From Blautia sp. BIOML-A1 (GTDB lineage: Bacteria; Bacillota; Clostridia; Lachnospirales; Lachnospiraceae): a stretch of DNA of 17,705 nt. Position 1 is the stretch's first letter. Each line of letters opens with the position of its first letter. Position numbers and translations under genes: made by a program. Shown piece by piece: positions 11,988 through 17,705 of this stretch. Location: contig NZ_WWVR01000046.1 in NCBI RefSeq assembly GCF_009883055.1, positions 1 through 17,705 on the forward strand, in the 5' to 3' direction. The notes under the pieces were generated by a model, which saw nothing but the letters and a program-made list of their open reading frames with translations, was not told the DNA's origin and searched no databases.

Positions 11988-13799
11988 TTATACTCTCAGT
12001 TTCTTTCTTATTTCGCGTAAAATATCCTTCGTTCTGAAAATAAACAATCCTGCCAGTGTCAGAAAACTGATTCCTGTACTTAAGACGGATGGCCAGGTAT
12101 AGGTTATCATCCCTGCTGCAGTCAGGATTGCCGGAACACAGCCTATGATGGCAGCCTGTATCAGATAGTACAGGTATTCCTCTCGTTCCAGATGATTTAT
12201 TTTGGCGATCACGGGTATGGAAGTCAGAACTGCCAGTGCCCCGAATGGAAAAACAAAGTCGATCGACCAGCCCCTCCAGCCTGTAAAATGATCCCACAAT
12301 ACACATAAAAACGTTATGATCAGCAGCTGCCACATCTCATTCTTCAGAATACTTCTCCGTTTCATATACGCCACATAAACGATCAGCCATGCACAGATGC
12401 ATCCTGCTGCTGCAAACCAGAACCAGTTCAGCGTCTCCAGCATCAGATAATTAAGCATACCACAAATTACGGCAATCGCCAGGCACAGAAATGTGAACGT
12501 CTGCATCACTTTTAAGTCTTCTTTTTTCTGCTTCTCTGCACAGCCTGGAAATTCATTTTTTTCTTCTTTACAGGAAATCCCTTCTTCCTTCAGCATCCGG
12601 ATAAAATTTTTCTGGATTCTGTCATCCGGTATTTTGGAGGTAAATCCAACCACAAACTGATCCTCATACGAACAGGAGCATACCTGCAGGGAGTTTGTGC
12701 TTGCGAAGACGCCGAACCTTTCAATATAAGCTTTATACTCCGGCGGAAATTTCAATATTCCAATATTGGAATATACCGCTGTAATGCTCCTGCCTCCCAG
12801 ATTTGCACCTGCGATCAGGAAATATCTCTTGATTTCCAGAGGAACTGCTCTTACAAACGGATTTTTTTCCAGGCGTACATATCCGTTCATGTCCATCGCA
12901 ATTCTGTCTTTCTGCAGTTTTTCTCTGAACTGTTCTTTGACAGATTCCAGTATCTGCTCAAAGGATGTATTCTCTTCAAATTTATATCCCACCTCGATCC
13001 ATCCGAAGAAATTTCCCATAGACTGTGACGGAAAATAGTTTCTCAGATTGACCGGGATCATCAGGGTGATCGGTCGTTTCTGTCTATTCTTTGGAATCTC
13101 CTCATGAATTGCACAAAGTAGGATCGCTGTCAGAAATATCGTGATGGACACCCCGTAGGAGCGGGCTTTTGCCAGTATTTCTTTTACGGAAAAAATCACC
13201 TCTGTGATCTGCATATCAGAATGAACCAGCTTTTCGCCCTTCAGCTGTACTGCAGGTGGTTTTTTCTCTTTATTTTTGGGAATTTTGGAAGAATAATACT
13301 GTGAAAAGCTATCTTCTTCCTTCTCTCCCGGAGTCGCCTCATCTGCCATCTCAATACGCGGCAGCTCCACCTCAGGATGTGCAAGAATCAGATAATCCTG
13401 AACCAGTTCTGTAATAAAATTCATAGCTCCGGTTCCATCTGTGAGTGCATGGTAAACCTCAAAATTAATCCTGTTTTTGTGATAACTCACACGAAATAAC
13501 AGTGATTTCTGATCCGGTATATAAAGCTGACTGCATGGCGGCTTTCTCTCTGGTTTTACCAGTGCTTTTATTTCGCGACTCTCCAGATAGAACCAGAACA
13601 GTCCCTTCCTTAAAACTGCCTGAAACAGCGGATATTTCTCCATTGTCTGATCCAGTGCAGACTGCAGAATATCCGGATCCACCTCTTCTTTCAGCTGGCA
13701 GTAGAACCGGAAAACCCTGCTGTCATTCCTGCCCGTAACCAATGGAAAAGCTATCGCTGCGTTATCTAATTTTCTCCATTTTGAATATCCTGTTTCCAC
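11988..13799 (-). CDS. Condensation/alcohol-acyltransferase-like protein fused to a C-terminal membrane domain
   Basis: A 603-aa two-part protein. Residues 1 to about 400 look like a chloramphenicol-acetyltransferase/condensation-fold acyltransferase: the catalytic motif HALTDG (His117, Asp121, Gly122), an early YPLFQAVLRKG segment and a later PVNLRNYFPS. A charged linker follows (about 405-430). Residues about 431-600 form five or six membrane helices containing a RGWSIDFVFPF signature that I associate with DUF6320 proteins (moderate confidence). The likely role is acyl transfer to an alcohol or lipid-like acceptor at the membrane; the substrate is unknown. The start is GTG, overlapping the hydrolase gene by 34 nt, with only a weak RBS, so translation may depend on the upstream gene. 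The partner hydrolase suggests that acyl esters are made and cleaved together. Confidence 0.8.
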   Translation of the reverse strand: METGYSKWRKLDNAAIAFPLVTGRNDSRVFRFYCQLKEEVDPDILQSALDQTMEKYPLFQAVLRKGLFWFYLESREIKALVKPERKPPCSQLYIPDQKSLLFRVSYHKNRINFEVYHALTDGTGAMNFITELVQDYLILAHPEVELPRIEMADEATPGEKEEDSFSQYYSSKIPKNKEKKPPAVQLKGEKLVHSDMQITEVIFSVKEILAKARSYGVSITIFLTAILLCAIHEEIPKNRQKRPITLMIPVNLRNYFPSQSMGNFFGWIEVGYKFEENTSFEQILESVKEQFREKLQKDRIAMDMNGYVRLEKNPFVRAVPLEIKRYFLIAGANLGGRSITAVYSNIGILKFPPEYKAYIERFGVFASTNSLQVCSCSYEDQFVVGFTSKIPDDRIQKNFIRMLKEEGISCKEEKNEFPGCAEKQKKEDLKVMQTFTFLCLAIAVICGMLNYLMLETLNWFWFAAAGCICAWLIVYVAYMKRRSILKNEMWQLLIITFLCVLWDHFTGWRGWSIDFVFPFGALAVLTSIPVIAKINHLEREEYLYYLIQAAIIGCVPAILTAAGMITYTWPSVLSTGISFLTLAGLFIFRTKDILREIRKKLRV

Positions 13800-14743
13800 G
13801 TCTTATCCGCTTCTTTCTTCAAAAACTTATTCATGATCTCAAAGCTTTCCTGCACATGAAGGAATCGGATCCCCAGTGCAAAATAACCGTGAAGTGCTTC
13901 TGGAATTCTGTAAACTTCCACATAATTTCCTGCGTCTTTCAGACGTTTACCGTATGCCTCTCCTTCATCCCGTAGAGGATCAAACTCCGCCGTCAGGATC
14001 AAGGTATCAGGCATATGCGAAAGATCTTCCTCCAAAATCGGTGCAAAGTACGGGTTCTGCCTGTCCTTCGGACTGCTCTCATACAGTTTGAGGTAATCTT
14101 CCATTTTGACTGCTGTGAGAAGATATCCTTCACCGTTTTCCTGTACGGATTTATATGGTGATTCTTCCGTATAACAGTTATTCAATGCCGGATAGATCAG
14201 AATCTGCTTCCGGGGCATAAACTCTCCACGTTCTCTTGCCAGAAGACATACAGCCGCTGCCAGATTCCCACCTGCACTGTCGCCAATGATCGTAATTCTG
14301 TCCGGATCTGCCGGAAGAATCAGCCTTCCTGTATAAAGTGCTTTTGCAGCCGCATAGCAGTCCTCCAGCGGTACCGGGAAACGATATTCCGGTGCAAGGC
14401 GATATTCTACTGACATTACGATATGCCCCGTGGACTGTGCCATTCTGCTGCATACGCGGTCATAATTCTCCACACTTTCTGTCACCCAGCCACCGCCATG
14501 AAAAAATAACAGAACAGGATATTTCCCCTTCTCTGAAACATCTCCACTCATCGATTCCTCATTCGGAAAATATAATCTCACCGGCACTTCATACGTTCCA
14601 TTATACACTTTTGTATCCAGTTTTTTCAGAAATATTCGCATCGCATCTAGCTTCTTGATATCCGCCAGCCGCCTTGATGCTTCTACCTCTATATTTCCAT
14701 AGGACAGTGCGTGTAAAATTGTCTGCATTGTTTTTGAAATCAA
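13766..14743 (-). CDS. Alpha/beta hydrolase, hormone-sensitive-lipase type esterase
   Basis: A 325-aa serine esterase/lipase-like enzyme. The HSL-family oxyanion motif HGGGW is at residues 82-86, the nucleophile Ser156 lies in GDSAGG, the acid is Asp255 in EFDPLRDE and the base is His285 in ALHGY, so the triad is complete. There is no signal peptide; it is cytoplasmic or peripheral. The start is TTG at 14743: GAGG lies 8-10 nt upstream of it, while the first ATG (14728) is more than 20 nt from that RBS. A good extended -10 promoter precedes it. It overlaps the acyltransferase gene by 34 nt and forms a two-gene operon with it. The natural ester is unknown. Confidence 0.9.
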   Translation of the reverse strand: MISKTMQTILHALSYGNIEVEASRRLADIKKLDAMRIFLKKLDTKVYNGTYEVPVRLYFPNEESMSGDVSEKGKYPVLLFFHGGGWVTESVENYDRVCSRMAQSTGHIVMSVEYRLAPEYRFPVPLEDCYAAAKALYTGRLILPADPDRITIIGDSAGGNLAAAVCLLARERGEFMPRKQILIYPALNNCYTEESPYKSVQENGEGYLLTAVKMEDYLKLYESSPKDRQNPYFAPILEEDLSHMPDTLILTAEFDPLRDEGEAYGKRLKDAGNYVEVYRIPEALHGYFALGIRFLHVQESFEIMNKFLKKEADKTWKQDIQNGEN

Positions 14744-14775
14744 AATCTTTTCCTCGTTTTTCTTAGATTATTTTT

Positions 14776-14804
14776 AATATATCATATCCCTCATTTACAC
14801 GCAA
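14776..14804 (-). promoter_or_regulatory. Promoter of the hydrolase-acyltransferase operon
   Basis: TTGCGT (14799-14804), a 17-bp spacer and TATATT (14776-14781), with TG making an extended -10. The -35 overlaps the foot of the upstream terminator hairpin by two bases. Confidence 0.6.
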
Positions 14805-14840
14805 GAAAGGACGAAATTCTCTCGAATCTCGTCCTTTCTT
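14803..14840. terminator. Hairpin terminator after the second histidine phosphatase gene
   Basis: AAGAAAGGACGA (14803-14814) pairs with TCGTCCTTTCTT (14829-14840), 12 bp, plus a small inner ATTC/GAAT stem. It begins directly after the TAA at 14841. The trailing T-run is short on the - strand and better on the + strand, where no gene ends. Confidence 0.75.
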
Positions 14841-15572
14841 TTAATCGTGTCTTTCGTCTTTATTATCGTAACATTCGCAGAATCTCGCTGCAAAAGCAGG
14901 TGATTCATTATGTACATAAAGATGTGAAATATCGCCGAAGGAATTCATTCTGAAACTTGCGATTCCTTTGCGTCGTTCCTCGGTTGTTACGGTTGTTACG
15001 GAACTTGGTGCAGCACAGGCTCCGTGCCAGAGTACCATTGGAGATACGCTCATCAAATGACTCAGGAGTACGCATTCCAGTCCGAAATGGCAGAAGAAAA
15101 CAATGGTATCGTTGTTTGCTTTTTCGACTCTGTAGTAGTGTCCTTCTCTGACATAGCCATGTCTGGCAAGGAGTTTATCAAACTCTCCGGTAACGTAATC
15201 ATAATATTCCTTTGCACCGGCTGCCTGAAGACGTTCGTTTTCAAACCAGTGATCATACTGATAAAAACGTTCATCCATCGTCCAGTCCTGTGGAAGCCAG
15301 TCCCAGAGAATAATTTTACGATCCGTCACATCCGGACGATCGATCAGGACATCAAACTCTCTGAGCCAGTCACATTCTGTCGCTGTACGGTTCATCTTTT
15401 TGAGAGTGAGAGAGGCTGTATCCTTAGCTCTGCCAAGCGGTGACACATAAAAATCTTTGATATCAAGTTTTGAAAGTTTCTCGGAAAGAAATTCCACTTC
15501 TTTCCAGCCTTTTTCTGTCAGGGAATCTATGGTATAATCCGGATCCCCATGGCGTACGATCAGTAACTTCAT
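14841..15572 (-). CDS. Histidine phosphatase family protein
   Basis: A 243-aa member of the histidine phosphatase superfamily. LIVRHGDPDY holds the phospho-histidine near the N terminus, VSPLGRAKDTA the second arginine, and FFCHFGLE the second histidine. The long insertion between them (about residues 85-160, rich in Trp, Asp and Tyr) is larger than in the first phosphatase of this window and probably forms a substrate lid. The substrate is unknown. AAAGGA lies about 15 nt before the ATG, a loose fit. The gene starts 20 nt after the SEC-C protein stop, so it is the second gene of that operon. A terminator follows its stop directly. Confidence 0.88.
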   Translation of the reverse strand: MKLLIVRHGDPDYTIDSLTEKGWKEVEFLSEKLSKLDIKDFYVSPLGRAKDTASLTLKKMNRTATECDWLREFDVLIDRPDVTDRKIILWDWLPQDWTMDERFYQYDHWFENERLQAAGAKEYYDYVTGEFDKLLARHGYVREGHYYRVEKANNDTIVFFCHFGLECVLLSHLMSVSPMVLWHGACAAPSSVTTVTTEERRKGIASFRMNSFGDISHLYVHNESPAFAARFCECYDNKDERHD

Positions 15573-15592
15573 ACTTTACAGCCTGTCCTTTC

Positions 15593-17404
15593 TTACTTTC
15601 TGCCGCAGCATTTTTTGTATTTTTTACCACTTCCACACGGACATGGATCGTTTGGATAAATTTTCTTTGTCGCTGCATTTGACGGAATAAATGATGGTGT
15701 TGATGCAAGACTTCCCATCGGTACCATGGAAGGCATAACTGCAGATGATGCTTTCGGACTCGACATCCTTGCGATTTCATTTGGTGTGTATCCACGGAAA
15801 TCCAGCATTCTGGTATTGTTATTTACGTTCATCATAATAGCAGCAAATTCTTCTGTCTGTTTTTCTGAATCAAATACAACATTTTTGTTGTTGAATTCTT
15901 CCATAATATCTGAGAGCATTCCATCCATGGAGAACTCTTTAAATACAATGTACATCAATTCTATAACCTGAACTGTATTCAGATGAAGCTCTTCCCTCAG
16001 GAAATTTTCCAGTTTTTTGTATGATGGATCCTCAGATGGATATCCATGTTTTGCATAATCCAGAACTTCTTCCGGAGACGGCATATAAAACTCTCTGTCT
16101 CCCTGATACTCTTCAATTCTTTCATAAAGATTATCCTGGAGAACGGATTTGAAGATCATCTTGCCGTCACGCACAATGCACATATTATCGTTTTCTGGGA
16201 CCTGTTCCAGAATCTTAAGAAACTCATCATAGCTCACTTTATATTCCGGTCTTCTGCGGTACATACGATATACGATTTTTAACGGTGCAATCGCATAAAT
16301 AAATCCCAGCATAGTCTGACAGGAACGCATCCAGCTTACCTGCCTGCATAATTTATGGAATTCCGGAGTATTGATTTCTTTATATAAGGAAATAACTGCT
16401 CTCGGAACTTCTGCATGATGATCACTGTAGGAAACCACATAACCTGCATCACTGAGCCAGCCAAGTTTGATCCAGTCTTCTTCTGTCGCAGAGAAACATT
16501 TTTTGTCTAAAATTTCCTCAAATGCATCTGCTTCCCATTCATCTGCCTGAAGAAAAATCTCTCTCATTCCTTCCGGACTTAAGACATATCTGGCAAGTTC
16601 GTCTGCAAGAGTTTCTTTGGAGTCACCACTGCATGTGATGTTAAATTCTTTTACTTTTTCTTCAAGATCTTCTTTTTTATAAGAAAGAAGATACTCTTTT
16701 ACATCCGGATTTCTGCTTCCTTCTTCTTCCAGTTCAAGCTCTGCCATTCTTTCTTCAATAAATGGGTTCAGATAACTATCTGTAAATTCCTTCATGATTG
16801 TATTTGCAGATTGTTTATTATGAAGCTCCTGACTTACCGGATTAGTGCTGATCATAAGGATTTTATTGTTTTCTGTATCTGCTTTGATCTCTTCAAAATT
16901 ACGATGATCAGATTCTCCATCCTGCAGCCTGAAAGTATCTTCAAGATAAGTATTTCTTTCTAATGCATCTGTCCATATGCTTTCATCTTCTCTGCTTACT
17001 TCTTTTATGATCACCGGGAAACATACTTCTCTGTCACCATCATCTAATATTGCTTTCTTGACTCTGTTTTCAATATCCACACGATATTCTGGCAATTTTT
17101 CTTCTGCATGAATTCTGAAAGTAAACCATTTCTCTGTATCCATCAGATCATTTACAAACGTATCTGCCGCACTTCGGAAATCATACTGCCAGTTTGTAAC
17201 AGTTTTGCCGCCTTCTGTCCATTCCCGAACATGTACTTTTTTCTGAAAAAATTCAAATTCATATAAAGATGAAGTTTCATATTCCAGAATTTCTTCAAGA
17301 ACGACTGCCATCTGTGAAAATGTGATATTTGACGGAACAAGACATCGTCTCCAGATGGGGGGTTTTGTTCCTTTTCTGGTTATTTTTAACTGATAAAATT
17401 CCAT
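15593..17404 (-). CDS. pRiA4b ORF-3-like protein with C-terminal SEC-C zinc motif
   Basis: A 603-aa cytoplasmic protein. The N-terminal part (about 1-180) starts YQLKITRKGTKPPIWRRCLV and matches the plasmid pRiA4b ORF-3-like fold. The middle (about 200-520) is helical and charged, with no domain I can name. The C terminus ends in NDPCPCGSGKKYKKCCGRK, a canonical SEC-C zinc-binding motif (CPCGSGKKYKKCCG) as at the end of SecA. A linker rich in Ser, Met and Pro (about 545-585) separates the two. Function unknown; the zinc motif suggests binding to ribosome, nucleic acid or protein (inference). AAAGGA lies 8 nt before the ATG. It is the first gene after the rRNA operon, with its promoter inside that operon's terminator region. 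Confidence 0.85.
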   Translation of the reverse strand: MEFYQLKITRKGTKPPIWRRCLVPSNITFSQMAVVLEEILEYETSSLYEFEFFQKKVHVREWTEGGKTVTNWQYDFRSAADTFVNDLMDTEKWFTFRIHAEEKLPEYRVDIENRVKKAILDDGDREVCFPVIIKEVSREDESIWTDALERNTYLEDTFRLQDGESDHRNFEEIKADTENNKILMISTNPVSQELHNKQSANTIMKEFTDSYLNPFIEERMAELELEEEGSRNPDVKEYLLSYKKEDLEEKVKEFNITCSGDSKETLADELARYVLSPEGMREIFLQADEWEADAFEEILDKKCFSATEEDWIKLGWLSDAGYVVSYSDHHAEVPRAVISLYKEINTPEFHKLCRQVSWMRSCQTMLGFIYAIAPLKIVYRMYRRRPEYKVSYDEFLKILEQVPENDNMCIVRDGKMIFKSVLQDNLYERIEEYQGDREFYMPSPEEVLDYAKHGYPSEDPSYKKLENFLREELHLNTVQVIELMYIVFKEFSMDGMLSDIMEEFNNKNVVFDSEKQTEEFAAIMMNVNNNTRMLDFRGYTPNEIARMSSPKASSAVMPSMVPMGSLASTPSFIPSNAATKKIYPNDPCPCGSGKKYKKCCGRK

Positions 17405-17445
17405 ATATTCATCCTTTACATTAAACTTATATTAGGTTTCTTATA

Positions 17446-17474
17446 ATTATAAAGAAAAAAAACCAATGATACAA
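17446..17474 (-). promoter_or_regulatory. Promoter of the SEC-C protein gene, overlapping the rrn terminator
   Basis: A perfect TATAAT (17446-17451) lies 17 bp from TTGTAT (17469-17474) on the - strand. The -35 and spacer fall within the 3' arm and T-run of the rRNA terminator. The leader to the ATG at 17404 would be about 35 nt. Confidence 0.55.
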
Positions 17475-17510
17475 CAGATATTTTATCTGCTCTAGCATTG
17501 GTTCTTTTTT
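17453..17510. terminator. Bidirectional terminator of the rRNA operon
   Basis: AACCAATG (17461-17468) pairs with CATTGGTT (17496-17503), with an inner CAGATA/TATCTG stem (17475-17480 and 17484-17489). Runs of T follow on the - strand (complement of 17453-17462) and the + strand (17502-17510). Confidence 0.85.
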
Positions 17511-17570
17511 ATCGTATCTTCAAAACCACATACATGTTGACATTTAAGAATCATTTTAACCAAGCTTGTT

Positions 17571-17705
17571 GGTCAAGCCCTCACCCTATTAGTAGCAGTC
17601 AGCTCCATACGTTACCGTACTTCCACCCCTGCCCTATCAACCTCGTCGTCTTCAAGGGGGTTTACTCCTTTCGGATGGGATATCTCATCTTGAGGGGGGC
17701 TTCAC
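17571..17705 (-). rRNA. 23S ribosomal RNA, 3' end (partial, runs off the window)
   Basis: The - strand carries the conserved 3' terminal region of 23S rRNA: CCCTTGAAGACGACGAGGTT, GGTGGAAGTACGGTAACGTA, then GAGCTGACTGCTACTAATAG and the final GAGGGCTTGACC. The sequence is of the clostridial/Lachnospiraceae type. The 3' end is placed near 17571, give or take a few bases, by comparison with known 23S ends. The 5' part lies beyond the window. No 5S gene follows; a terminator begins about 60 nt downstream. Confidence 0.95.

Noticed and set aside
11911..12333. Second - strand frame (140 codons) within the 3' end of the acyltransferase gene
   Set aside because: It is a shifted frame over the membrane helices of the real gene and has no protein-like pattern.
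17405..17570. Possible 5S rRNA gene downstream of 23S
   Set aside because: The gap is filled by a terminator, a promoter and AT-rich sequence; none of the conserved 5S blocks is visible on either strand.

Overview
This is chromosomal DNA from a low-to-moderate G+C Firmicute, most likely a gut-type member of the Lachnospiraceae. The evidence is the style of the 23S rRNA 3' end at the right edge, the AGGAGG ribosome-binding sites, the TTG/GTG starts that have good RBSs, and the gene families present. I cannot name a species. Only the first gene (pyk) is on the + strand; every other gene is on the - strand. I see no CRISPR array, insertion sequence, phage or plasmid gene, or tRNA.

Layout from left to right. 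(1) pyk, with its own extended -10 promoter, ends at a two-tier bidirectional terminator shared with the converging larE-tcdA operon. larE and tcdA abut and are transcribed from a promoter whose start site lies in a perfect 12-bp palindrome. (2) Next come a single histidine phosphatase gene with a good promoter, an EamA-type transporter made of two very similar halves, and an acylphosphatase/86-aa-protein pair. (3) From about 5.7 to 8.35 kb there is a cluster that can be read as undecaprenyl-phosphate (C55-P) handling. In transcription order it holds a DUF368 (PopT-type) membrane protein, a PAP2 phosphatase, a 24-codon membrane peptide missed by length cut-offs, a GT2 polyprenyl-phosphate glycosyltransferase whose GtrA-type membrane domain is cut short, and a small membrane-protein gene broken by one frameshift. 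(4) Just upstream lies a histidine kinase/OmpR-type response regulator operon, with overlapping genes and the kinase first. The same direct-repeat motif, GTTTA-N6-GTTTA (11-bp period), occurs upstream of the kinase gene and again upstream of the DUF368 gene, in each case 49-53 bp before a -10 box that has no good -35. This suggests that the two-component system controls itself and the C55-P cluster. It is the most interesting hypothesis in the window.

(5) A transglutaminase-like gene lies between two small soluble-protein genes (56 and 72 aa; the 56-aa one is DUF3006-like). Upstream of them is a leader with four direct GTAACT repeats. (6) An esterase/lipase-like alpha/beta hydrolase overlaps a 603-aa fusion of an acyltransferase (condensation/AATase-like, HxxxDG) with a C-terminal membrane domain. 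(7) A pRiA4b ORF-3-like/SEC-C zinc-motif protein and a second histidine phosphatase form an operon ending at a hairpin. The promoter of this operon overlaps the terminator of a ribosomal RNA operon. (8) The right edge is the 3' end of a 23S rRNA gene on the - strand, with no 5S gene between it and the terminator.

Several long default reading frames have better-supported internal starts (DUF368, PAP2, EamA, first phosphatase), and the coordinates below use those. Protein functions are inferred from motifs read by eye; no database search was possible.
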